Shown: positions 7,080 through 15,225 of the stretch, piece after piece | Numbering within the stretch: position 1 is the first letter of the stretch | Layout: each line of letters opens with the position of its first letter | DNA from: an uncultured Prevotellaceae bacterium | GTDB taxonomy: Bacteria; Bacteroidota; Bacteroidia; Bacteroidales; Bacteroidaceae | Length of the DNA: 55,598 nt | Reading direction: 5' to 3' | Assembly: GCA_902783625.1 (NCBI GenBank) | Contig: CACZRN010000032.1 | Span: forward strand, 1-55,598 | Position numbers and translations under genes: made by a program | Notes under the pieces: generated by a model | What the model was told of the DNA's origin: nothing | Seen by the model: the letters and a program-made list of their open reading frames with translations, nothing else | Database searches by the model: none

Positions 7080-8921
7080 ATGACAAAGGAAGAAAACAAA
7101 AAAAGACTCGAAAAACTTAAGCTGATTGTCGAAAATATGCCGGAAAAGCCAGGTAGCTACCAGTATTACGACGACAATCACACCATTATTTATGTAGGAA
7201 AAGCAAAGAATCTGAAGAAAAGGGTTTCATCGTATTTCCACACAGAAGTGGACAGATACAAAACAAAAATACTCGTTTCGAAAATTTGGGATATAAGTTA
7301 TACTGTAGTAAATAGCGAAGAAGACGCACTTTTGCTTGAAAATAACCTGATAAAAAAATACAATCCAAAATACAACGTTCTGCTCAAAGACGGAAAAACA
7401 TATCCAAGCATTTGTATCACAAACGAAAGTTACCCAAGAATATTCAAGACAAGAAATATCAACAAAAAAATCGGAAATTATTACGGGCCATACAGCCACG
7501 TAACAACAATGTACCAGCTTCTGGACATAATCTTTAAACTCTACAAACCACGCACGTGTCGGTTAAACCTGACAAAAGAAGGAATTAAGGAAGGAAAATT
7601 TAGGCCCTGCTTGCAATATCATCTGAAGAACTGTTATGGTCCATGCATCGATAAACAATCGTACGAGGATTACCAGGAGAATATAGCCAAATCAAGGGAA
7701 ATACTGAAAGGAAACACCCGCGAGCTGAACAATCTTATATATTCAAAAATGCTGGAAAAGGCTGAGAATCTGGAGTTTGAAGAAGCAGAAGAACTGAAAA
7801 AACAATACCAGATGCTCGAAGGATTCAGAGCAAAAAGCGAAGTCGTATCACATACAATATCTAACATTGATGTATTTACTATTACTGAAGACGAGCACAA
7901 CCGCACAGCGTTCATCAACTACATTCATGTGATGAATGGCTCTATAAATCAAAGCTTTACGTTCGAATATAAAAGAAAACTCGATGAAACCGAGCAAGAT
8001 TTGCTATTGAACGCAATTATAGAGATACGTACACGGTTCAAGTCAACAGCAAAAGAGATTGTTGTTCCTTTTGAGATGGAATGGACCCTAAACGACGCAA
8101 CGTTTTTCGTCCCTCAGCGCGGTGACAAGAAACACCTTCTCGATCTGTCGGAAATGAACGGAAAACAATATAAAGTTGACAGACTTAAACAATCGGAAAA
8201 ACTAAACCCCGAGCAAAAGCAAACACGATTGATGAAAGAACTTCAGAGCAAGCTGAAACTTGAAAAAATGCCATACCAAATAGAGTGCTTCGACAATTCA
8301 AACATCTCTGGAACAAACGCCGTTGCTGCTTGTGTGGTGTTCAAGGCGATGAAACCGTCAAGAAAAGATTACAGAAAATATAACATAAAGACTGTTGTGG
8401 GCCCCGACGACTATGCTTCAATGCAAGAAGTTGTACGACGCAGATATTCACGCATGATTGAAGAAAACACTCCCCTACCCGACCTTATAATTACCGATGG
8501 CGGCAAGGGTCAGATGTCAGTTGTGCGTGAAGTTGTGGAAGACGAATTGCACCTCAATATTCCAATTGCCGGACTTGCGAAAAACGATCGTCACAGGACC
8601 AACGAAATTCTATATGGAAATCCACCGCAAGTAATTGGTATTAAGACAGATACAGAACTATTTCATGTACTCACACACCTGCAAGATGAAGTGCACAGGT
8701 TTGCTATCACATTCCATCGCCAAAAGCGAAACAAAAACATGCTCCACTCAGAACTGGACACAATTGCCGGAATTGGGCCAAAGACCAAAGACGTGCTTCT
8801 CAAAAAATTCAAGAGTGTAAAAAGAATAAAAGAAGCTGATATTGAGACACTTACAAATGTTATCGGAGCATCCAAGGCGAAGATAATTAAAGATTTTTAC
8901 GATGCCAAAGTGCAGGATTAA
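7080..8921 (+). CDS. uvrC: Excinuclease ABC subunit C
   Basis: Makes both incisions around DNA damage in nucleotide excision repair with UvrA and UvrB. The 613 residues show the GIY-YIG nuclease first (PGSYQYYDDNHTIIYVGKAK, about residues 22-41). A UVR/UvrB-binding motif follows near residues 205-240 (LEFEEAEELKKQYQML). The RNase H-like second nuclease (IECFDNSNISGTNAVAACVV and LIITDGGKGQ) comes next, and C-terminal helix-hairpin-helices end the protein (LDTIAGIGPKTKDVLLKKF). The start is placed at the ATG at 7080 (MTKEENKKRLEKLK), because the open frame upstream begins in the parS site. The coding strand is strongly A-rich. Confidence 0.97.
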   Translation: MTKEENKKRLEKLKLIVENMPEKPGSYQYYDDNHTIIYVGKAKNLKKRVSSYFHTEVDRYKTKILVSKIWDISYTVVNSEEDALLLENNLIKKYNPKYNVLLKDGKTYPSICITNESYPRIFKTRNINKKIGNYYGPYSHVTTMYQLLDIIFKLYKPRTCRLNLTKEGIKEGKFRPCLQYHLKNCYGPCIDKQSYEDYQENIAKSREILKGNTRELNNLIYSKMLEKAENLEFEEAEELKKQYQMLEGFRAKSEVVSHTISNIDVFTITEDEHNRTAFINYIHVMNGSINQSFTFEYKRKLDETEQDLLLNAIIEIRTRFKSTAKEIVVPFEMEWTLNDATFFVPQRGDKKHLLDLSEMNGKQYKVDRLKQSEKLNPEQKQTRLMKELQSKLKLEKMPYQIECFDNSNISGTNAVAACVVFKAMKPSRKDYRKYNIKTVVGPDDYASMQEVVRRRYSRMIEENTPLPDLIITDGGKGQMSVVREVVEDELHLNIPIAGLAKNDRHRTNEILYGNPPQVIGIKTDTELFHVLTHLQDEVHRFAITFHRQKRNKNMLHSELDTIAGIGPKTKDVLLKKFKSVKRIKEADIETLTNVIGASKAKIIKDFYDAKVQD

Positions 8922-8946
8922 AAATATATATTCGTAAATTTGCACC

Positions 8947-9399
8947 ATGAGAGCTGTTATTCAACGAGTTAAGCACGCAAGTGTAACCATTGCAGGAACC
9001 AAGAAGTCAGAGATCGACAACGGTTTGCTGATACTATTGGGTATTTGTCAGGAAGATAACAGCGACGACGTGGAGTGGCTTGTAAAGAAGATTTCGCAAT
9101 TGAGAATCTTCGATGATGAAAACGGCGTGATGAACAGAAGTATTATGGATGTTTGCGGTAATATATTGGTTGTCAGTCAGTTTACCCTATTTGCCTCATA
9201 CAAAAAAGGAAACCGTCCGTCGTGGTTTCGTGCCGCGACACACGATATCTCAATTCCACTCTACGAACAATTCTGCAAAGAGATGAGCCACACTATCGGC
9301 AAGGACGTGATGACCGGCGAATTTGGCGCAAATATGCAGGTGGAACTTATTAACGACGGTCCCGTGACAATATGTATGGACACCAAAAACAAGGAATAA
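8947..9399 (+). CDS. dtd: D-aminoacyl-tRNA deacylase
   Basis: Removes D-amino acids (and glycine mischarged on tRNA-Ala) from tRNA. The 150 residues are the standard length and the start MRAVIQRVKHASVTI is the family N-terminus. Both active-site signatures are present: SQFTLFA near residue 78 and NDGPVT near residue 137. The ATG follows the uvrC stop by 25 bases. A TAAATTTG element at 8935-8942, only four bases before the ATG, resembles a -7 box but has no -33 partner, so co-transcription with uvrC is more likely. Confidence 0.96.
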   Translation: MRAVIQRVKHASVTIAGTKKSEIDNGLLILLGICQEDNSDDVEWLVKKISQLRIFDDENGVMNRSIMDVCGNILVVSQFTLFASYKKGNRPSWFRAATHDISIPLYEQFCKEMSHTIGKDVMTGEFGANMQVELINDGPVTICMDTKNKE

Positions 9400-9470
9400 G
9401 CCCAAAAAGGGTTTCAGCGCATTTTTTCTAGAAAAGAGACCATCGAAATAAAATACGAAAAATAGAAACG

Positions 9471-9797
9471 ATGACAATAAAAGAAGCACAAACACTTGTA
9501 GATCAGTGGATTAAGAAATACGGAGTAAGGTATTTCTCTGAACTGACAAACATGGCTTGCCTGACAGAAGAAGTCGGTGAGTTGGCACGTGTTATTGCCC
9601 GTACCTATGGTGACCAGAGTTTCAAACCAGGCGAACAGAGCAACATTGGCGAAGAAATGGCCGACGTGTTATGGGTGCTGATATGTCTGGCAAACCAAAC
9701 AGGAGTTGATCTTACAAAAGAACTAGAAAAGTCGATTGAAAAGAAGACAAAGCGCGACTCGCTTCGCCACATTCAGAACGAAAAACTAAAAGCATAA
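9471..9797 (+). CDS. MazG-type nucleotide pyrophosphohydrolase
   Basis: Small all-alpha NTP pyrophosphohydrolase, probably removing non-canonical or excess nucleotides. The 108 residues contain the metal-binding helices typical of the fold: CLTEEVGELARVIA (EExxE) and IGEEMADVLWVLICLA (ExxD). A single-domain MazG-like protein of this size with the YGVRYFSELTNMA opening is common in Bacteroidetes. It lies between dtd and deoC in a same-strand run with short gaps (71 and 18 bases), and so is probably part of a uvrC-dtd-mazG-deoC unit. Its exact substrate is not known. Confidence 0.9.
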   Translation: MTIKEAQTLVDQWIKKYGVRYFSELTNMACLTEEVGELARVIARTYGDQSFKPGEQSNIGEEMADVLWVLICLANQTGVDLTKELEKSIEKKTKRDSLRHIQNEKLKA

Positions 9798-9815
9798 ACA
9801 AATAAAAGTAAAACT

Positions 9816-10757
9816 ATGGAAAATAAAAAAAACACAAACAGTGGGAAGTTAAAGATTATCACCTCCCCCACCTCACAAAGCAACATCGAACAGGCTTTTG
9901 GCAAGTATGATTTCAATATCACCGATGAGCAGGTGTCGGCTGCTGTGAAGAAGATTATTGCTGAAAAAGTGCACGAAAACGACACTCTCGACGTGAAGAA
10001 ATTCCTAATGGCCAGCATCGAGCTTACCACCTTGAAGACTACTGACAGTGATGAGTCTGTTTTGGCGTTCACGGAGCGCGTGAATCAGTATGCTGACACA
10101 TATCCCGACCTACCCAACGTAGCTTGTATTTGTGTTTATCCATGCTTTGCAAACATCGTTAGCCAAACACTTGAGGTTGAGGGTGTTAACGTCACATGTG
10201 TCAGCGGAAGCTTCCCTTCATCGCAAGCTCTGATGGAGGTAAAAATCGCAGAAACAGCATTGGCAATCAAAGACGGAGCAACAGAGATCGACATCGTAAT
10301 GCCTGTTGGGAAATTCCTCAGCGGCGACTATGAGGGTGTGGCTGATGATATCAGCGAACTGAAAAACGTGTGTGGCGACGTTCCAATGAAAGTTATACTT
10401 GAGACCGGATGCCTAAAAACTGCGGAAAATATTAAAAAAGCATCGATTTTATCGATGTATGCAGGCGCTGACTACATAAAGACTTCAACAGGCAAGGAGA
10501 AGATATCGGCAACACCAGAGGCCGCATATGTAATGTGCCAGGCAATTAAAGAATACTACAACGAGACTGGAATACAAATAGGATTCAAGCCTGCCGGAGG
10601 TATCAACACGGTGATGGACGCCATCACATATTACACTATCGTGAAGGAAGTGCTTGGCGAGAAATGGCTGGACAATAAGTGGTTGCGCCTTGGCACAAGC
10701 CGACTGGCAAATCTATTGCTCAGCGAGATCGTTGGCGAAGAAACCAAGTTCTTCTAA
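9816..10757 (+). CDS. deoC: Deoxyribose-phosphate aldolase
   Basis: Cleaves 2-deoxyribose 5-phosphate to glyceraldehyde 3-phosphate and acetaldehyde in nucleoside catabolism. The Schiff-base lysine is in DYIKTSTGKEK (about residue 226), and the supporting block MKVILETGCLK precedes it. At 313 residues it is longer than the 220-260 of many bacterial DeoC proteins. The extra length is an N-terminal helical section of about 60-90 residues before CICVYPCF, which is usual for the long form found in Bacteroidetes. It is the last gene of the run before a 590-base non-coding stretch. Confidence 0.95.
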   Translation: MENKKNTNSGKLKIITSPTSQSNIEQAFGKYDFNITDEQVSAAVKKIIAEKVHENDTLDVKKFLMASIELTTLKTTDSDESVLAFTERVNQYADTYPDLPNVACICVYPCFANIVSQTLEVEGVNVTCVSGSFPSSQALMEVKIAETALAIKDGATEIDIVMPVGKFLSGDYEGVADDISELKNVCGDVPMKVILETGCLKTAENIKKASILSMYAGADYIKTSTGKEKISATPEAAYVMCQAIKEYYNETGIQIGFKPAGGINTVMDAITYYTIVKEVLGEKWLDNKWLRLGTSRLANLLLSEIVGEETKFF

Positions 10758-10800
10758 GCCACGGCTACTACCCGGCAAACAATAATATTTGGGAGTTTGT

Positions 10801-10907
10801 TGCCTGAGAAAAAACCACTACATTCTTTTTGTATACAAGAACTATACTTCGTAAAACATTGTATATCAGAAAGAAATAGTTGATTATGGTCGGTTTTTTC
10901 TCAGGCA
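10801..10907. repeat. MITE-like element with 16-base perfect inverted repeats
   Basis: TGCCTGAGAAAAAACC (10801-10816) is exactly complementary to GGTTTTTTCTCAGGCA (10892-10907), enclosing 75 bases with a small palindrome TTGTATACAA (10829-10838). Size and structure resemble a miniature inverted-repeat element; no clear target-site duplication is visible. It could also be a long-looped terminator structure serving both convergent genes, since each arm ends in an A/T run. Confidence 0.6.
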
Positions 10908-11060
10908 TATTTTTGTCTTTCCACTTCCACATTAAAACCATTTTGCCCCCTACTCTACATTCCTATTCCTTACTATCAACACATTTTGGATGAAATAAAA
11001 AAGGGATTAAAGTAATAGAAAGAAACAGAAAAAGAAACGAAACAACAATTCCGAAGAAAT

Positions 11061-11148
11061 AATTTTGCTAGCAAATTTTCTATTAAAGAGGCTTTTTATT
11101 GACATTAGATGGGCCCTTTATTGAAAAATTTGCTAGCAAAATTTTCAA
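11061..11148. repeat. Palindrome-bordered intergenic repeat, copy 2
   Basis: The left border AATTTTGCTAGCAAATTT (11061-11078) and the right near-palindrome (11121-11148), both centred on GCTAGC, enclose about 42 bases containing ATTAAAGAGGCTTTTTATT and GGGCCCTTTATT. Layout and spacing match copies 1 and 3, with a few substitutions and a one-base loss in each border. Confidence 0.85.
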
Positions 11149-11347
11149 CAAACACAATAATAAAGTAAAATAAACATATTAGAGTGCATCAGAAACAGAT
11201 ACAGACAAGAGAAACAACAAATACGGATAACTTCGCAAAAAAACACTGGTTGCTACATAAAAGGGTATCTGCAGCAAGACAAAACAACACTGGTGGGGGC
11301 GTTGTCATTTGTGAATTATACCGATGAAATGAGGAATAATCTGTTAT

Positions 11348-12325
11348 TCAATTGCTTCTTTGAATAACATAATCGAGGTAGAAAGAGAGTGATTTTCGTA
11401 TAGAATCGTCAGAAACGTAGTCAACAATAAACTGCATCGCCTCTTCTTTCAGTTCGAGCATCTTTTTCTCAGCATACTCTATACCACCATTTTCCTTGGT
11501 AAAATTCACTAAATTCTCGATTTCATCGGGAGTTGCAGAATTGTTTTTCACCCTCAGCGCGACATCTCTCATTGCCTCGTTATTTGTCGATGTGAGCGCA
11601 TAAATGGCGGGGAGCGTTATCTTTCCCTCGTGCATGTCGTTGCCGGTTGGCTTACCGATTGTTTCATCAGAGAAATAATCGAATATGTCGTCACGTATCT
11701 GGAATATCATTCCCAAATTGTGTCCGAATTTCTTGGCTGCCTCTACCCTGTCCTCGCTTGCGTTTACCGATAGTGCTCCGATGCCTGCACAAGCCTCGAA
11801 AAGAGCTGCTGTCTTTTGGTTTATCACACTATAATAAACCTCTTCGGAAATCATATTTCGTTGAATATTAGAGAGTTGTAGTATTTCACCGTTACTCAGT
11901 GTGCGTCCTAGTTCAGCCAGATGTTGCACGATAATTTCGGAATGTGTGAACGACACTTTCAGCAAAGCCGTTGACAAAATATAGTCACCCACCAGCACAG
12001 CCACCTTATTATTATAAGTAGCATTTACCGATGCCTGTCCCCTACGCTCGTTACTCTCATCGACGACGTCGTCGTGCACGAGCGATGCTGTGTGAAGAAG
12101 TTCAAGTCCCACAGCAGCGTTTAGTGTGGCATCGTTTACAATACCGAAATTTTTTGCGATAAGCAACATGAGAATGGGACGCATGCGCTTACCCGACCTA
12201 GATTTTATATGATCGAGCGCATGCGAAAGAAGACCCTCGCTAGTGGTCAGAGAATCATTAAAAAGCTCGATGAAATCGGATAATTCTTTCTCTATCGGAG
12301 CCTTTATGAGCGAAATATAATCCAT
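11348..12325 (-). CDS. All-trans polyprenyl diphosphate synthase (IspB/octaprenyl type)
   Basis: Condenses isopentenyl diphosphate units onto an allylic primer to make the long prenyl chain of menaquinone. The 325 residues carry both aspartate-rich motifs: LVHDDVVDESNERRG (first DDxxD, about residue 84) and IRDDIFDYFSD (second, about residue 211). GKRMRPILMLL precedes the first. Product chain length cannot be set from motifs alone; octaprenyl, nonaprenyl or longer are all possible. It is divergent from polA across 87 bases, with its own promoter in the gap. Confidence 0.92.
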   Translation of the reverse strand: MDYISLIKAPIEKELSDFIELFNDSLTTSEGLLSHALDHIKSRSGKRMRPILMLLIAKNFGIVNDATLNAAVGLELLHTASLVHDDVVDESNERRGQASVNATYNNKVAVLVGDYILSTALLKVSFTHSEIIVQHLAELGRTLSNGEILQLSNIQRNMISEEVYYSVINQKTAALFEACAGIGALSVNASEDRVEAAKKFGHNLGMIFQIRDDIFDYFSDETIGKPTGNDMHEGKITLPAIYALTSTNNEAMRDVALRVKNNSATPDEIENLVNFTKENGGIEYAEKKMLELKEEAMQFIVDYVSDDSIRKSLSFYLDYVIQRSN

Positions 12326-12344
12326 TCTCAGTTTATTTTTGTTA

Positions 12345-12378
12345 CAAAATTAGTTATTTTATCGGGATTACTTCCAAA
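12345..12378 (-). promoter_or_regulatory. Probable promoter for the prenyl synthase gene
   Basis: Minus-strand TAATTTTG (12352-12345) matches the -7 TAnnTTTG box. A TTTG at 12378-12375 is 22 bases further upstream, slightly longer than the usual 19-21. The ATG at 12325 lies 20 bases downstream. Confidence 0.5.
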
Positions 12379-12412
12379 AAATTTGTAATTTTACACCAAA
12401 TAAAAAAATATT

Positions 12413-15175
12413 ATGAACAAAATATTCTTTTTTGATGCTTATGCGATAATCTATCGCTCCTATTATGCCTTCATCAACAACCCCCGCATAAATTCGAAGG
12501 GGCTGAATACTTCGGCCATTCTCGGTTTTGTGAATACCCTTCAAGAGATCATCAGCAAAGAGCAGCCCACTCATCTTGGTGTTGCCTTCGATCATGGTCT
12601 CACTTTCCGTCACGAAGTCTTTCCCGAATACAAGGCCCAACGCAAAGAGACCCCCGAAGACATTCGCAAGGCGGTGCCTATCATTAAGCAGATTCTCGAG
12701 GCGTGGAACATTCCCGTGCTTCAGTGCGACGGTTTCGAGGCCGACGATGTCATTGGTACGCTTGCCACAAAAGCCGGGGCCAATGGTGACGACACCTACA
12801 TGCTTACCCCTGACAAAGACTACGGTCAACTTGTGACCGACAATGTTTATATCTTCCGCCCACGCCATGGTGGTGGTTACGAGAAAATGGGAGTGCCAGA
12901 GGTGTGTCAGAAATACGATATCGATACCCCACTCCAGGTCATTGACCTGCTTGCACTCATGGGCGATTCGTCGGATAACTTCCCTGGCTGCCCCGGTGTC
13001 GGAGAAAAGACAGCAAGCAAACTGATAAAACAATTCGGGTCAATCGATAACCTGCTCAATCATACCGATGAGGTGAAAGGCAAATTGCGCGAAAAGATTG
13101 AAGCGGCTGTCGATGACATCAAAATGTCGAAATTCCTTGCCACCATCAGAAAGGATGTTCCGATGGAACTTGAACTCGAAAAACTCAAACTCGCCGAGCC
13201 AAATGAGCAACAACTGACAAAAATCTTCGAAGAACTGGAATTTCACACTTTAATCCGCAAAGTGTTAAACAAACAAAACAACACCAAACCAAAGTTAAAT
13301 CAACCCCTCGATTTATTCGCATCTTTTGCCGACGAAGACCAACAAGAACAAAAATATTCGAGTTTTGAGACGGTTAACACAATAAATGCGTCTTATCAAC
13401 TTATTGATAATAAAGAAGATGCAAAAGAATTGTGTAAAAAACTGTTTACAAATAAAATTTTAAGTTTAGACACCGAAACCACATCAACCAATGCGATTGA
13501 TGCAGAATTGGTGGGGTTGAGCTTTTCTGTGAAAGAAAACGAGGCCTACTATGTTGCAATTCCGGAAAATCGCGACGAAGCAGAACAATTTGTCGAAATC
13601 TTCAAACCGCTTTATGAAAACCCCGACATTGTGAAGGTGGGGCAGAATATCAAATACGACCTTGAGGTGCTCCGCAACTATGGTGTCGATCTGGCAGGGG
13701 AGCTATGGGACACCATGATTGCCCATTACCTCATCCAACCCGAACTGCGTCATAACATGGACGACATGGCCGAGGCTCTCCTCGGATACAAAACCATACA
13801 CATCGACGAACTGATAGGTCCGAAAGGTAAAAACCAACGCTCTATGAGAGAACTCGACCCAAAGGATGTCTATAAATATGCCGCAGAAGATGCCGACATC
13901 ACCCTTCGCCTGAAAAACGTACTTGAGCCGAAGCTACGTGAAAAAGGGGTGGACAAACTCTTCAGCGAGATTGAGATGCCGCTGGTGAGGGTGCTTGCCG
14001 AGATGGAGATGAATGGTGTGAGAATTGACACGGCTGCTCTCGAGGAGACTTCTGACATCTTCACCACACGAATGAACACCATTGAGCAACACATATACGA
14101 GCTAGCGGGAGAGTCGTTCAATATATCGTCACCAAAGCAAGTGGGGGAGATCCTCTTCGACAAGATGAAAATAATAGAAAAGCCGAAGAAGACGAAAACC
14201 GGGCAATACGTGACATCGGAAGAAGTGCTTATGCAACTGAAAGGCAAGCATGAGATTGTTGAAAACATACTTCTCTACCGCGGTTTGAAAAAACTGCTCG
14301 GCACTTATGTCGACGCACTTCCACGCCTCATCAATCCTCGCACGGGACATATCCACACATCGTTCAACCAGACAATCACTGCCACCGGACGACTATCGTC
14401 GAGCGACCCTAACCTACAGAACATCCCTGTGCGCGGCGAAGACGGAAAAGAGATTCGCAAATGTTTCATTCCGGAAGAAGGGTGTCTGTTTTTCTCTGCC
14501 GATTACAGTCAGATAGAACTGCGAGTGATGGCACACCTCTCGGGCGACGAGCACATGATAAAGGTCTTCCAGGACGGCAAGGACCTACATGCCGCCACCG
14601 CCGCCACTATATATAAAAAAGGTATCGACGAGGTTACGCGCGACGAGCGCACAAAATCGAAGCGCGCAAACTTCGGAATCATCTACGGCATCACCGTTTT
14701 CGGGCTCGCCGAGCGACTCGACATTAGCCGCGCTGAAGCAAAGCAACTGATCGACGGGTTCTTCGAGACATTCCCGCAGGTGTATGAATATATGGAACAA
14801 AGTAAGCAAACAGTGCGCGAGAAAGGATATGCCGAGACGCTGTTCCACCGTCGCCGCTATCTGCCAGACATCAATTCCAACAACTCCACTGTGCGCGGTT
14901 TTGCAGAGCGAAACGCCATCAACGCCCCTATACAAGGCTCAGCGGCGGACATCATAAAAGTGGCAATGGTGAAAATCTACAACCGCTTCAAAGAAGAAGG
15001 AATTAAATCGAAAATGATTCTCCAAGTGCACGACGAACTCAACTTCTCCGTTTATCCCGAAGAAAAAGAAAAAGTGGAGCACATCGTCATCGAAGAGATG
15101 CAGAATGCCTACAAGCTCTCTGTGCCGCTCATTGCAGATGCGGGGTGGGGGAGTAACTGGCTCGAAGCGCATTGA
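12413..15175 (+). CDS. polA: DNA polymerase I
   Basis: Repair and Okazaki-fragment polymerase. The 920 residues contain all three domains. First is the 5' nuclease (FFDAYAIIYRSYYAF, GFEADDVIGTLA, GDSSDNFPGCPGVGEKTA). Second is a 3'-5' proofreading exonuclease with intact acidic residues (LSLDTETTSTNA near residue 345, and YAAEDADITLRL). Third is the polymerase, with motif A DYSQIELRVMAHLSGD, motif B RANFGIIYG and motif C LQVHDELNF. Proofreading therefore appears functional, unlike in some bacterial PolA proteins. The ATG at 12413 begins the conserved nuclease domain, and a weak -7-like TAATTTTA lies at 12386. The coding strand has more C than G in most sampled lines. Confidence 0.97.
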   Translation: MNKIFFFDAYAIIYRSYYAFINNPRINSKGLNTSAILGFVNTLQEIISKEQPTHLGVAFDHGLTFRHEVFPEYKAQRKETPEDIRKAVPIIKQILEAWNIPVLQCDGFEADDVIGTLATKAGANGDDTYMLTPDKDYGQLVTDNVYIFRPRHGGGYEKMGVPEVCQKYDIDTPLQVIDLLALMGDSSDNFPGCPGVGEKTASKLIKQFGSIDNLLNHTDEVKGKLREKIEAAVDDIKMSKFLATIRKDVPMELELEKLKLAEPNEQQLTKIFEELEFHTLIRKVLNKQNNTKPKLNQPLDLFASFADEDQQEQKYSSFETVNTINASYQLIDNKEDAKELCKKLFTNKILSLDTETTSTNAIDAELVGLSFSVKENEAYYVAIPENRDEAEQFVEIFKPLYENPDIVKVGQNIKYDLEVLRNYGVDLAGELWDTMIAHYLIQPELRHNMDDMAEALLGYKTIHIDELIGPKGKNQRSMRELDPKDVYKYAAEDADITLRLKNVLEPKLREKGVDKLFSEIEMPLVRVLAEMEMNGVRIDTAALEETSDIFTTRMNTIEQHIYELAGESFNISSPKQVGEILFDKMKIIEKPKKTKTGQYVTSEEVLMQLKGKHEIVENILLYRGLKKLLGTYVDALPRLINPRTGHIHTSFNQTITATGRLSSSDPNLQNIPVRGEDGKEIRKCFIPEEGCLFFSADYSQIELRVMAHLSGDEHMIKVFQDGKDLHAATAATIYKKGIDEVTRDERTKSKRANFGIIYGITVFGLAERLDISRAEAKQLIDGFFETFPQVYEYMEQSKQTVREKGYAETLFHRRRYLPDINSNNSTVRGFAERNAINAPIQGSAADIIKVAMVKIYNRFKEEGIKSKMILQVHDELNFSVYPEEKEKVEHIVIEEMQNAYKLSVPLIADAGWGSNWLEAH

Positions 15176-15225
15176 TTAAACAACAAAACCTATATTGAAA
15201 AAACAAATAAATATCATAAACCACT

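Larger units (their letters stand above)
10758..11347. other. Non-coding stretch between convergent deoC and prenyl synthase genes
   Basis: No credible gene is seen. It holds a 107-base element with 16-base perfect terminal inverted repeats (10801-10907) and copy 2 of the palindrome-bordered repeat (11061-11148). The rest is A-rich sequence without recognisable signals. Confidence 0.7.
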
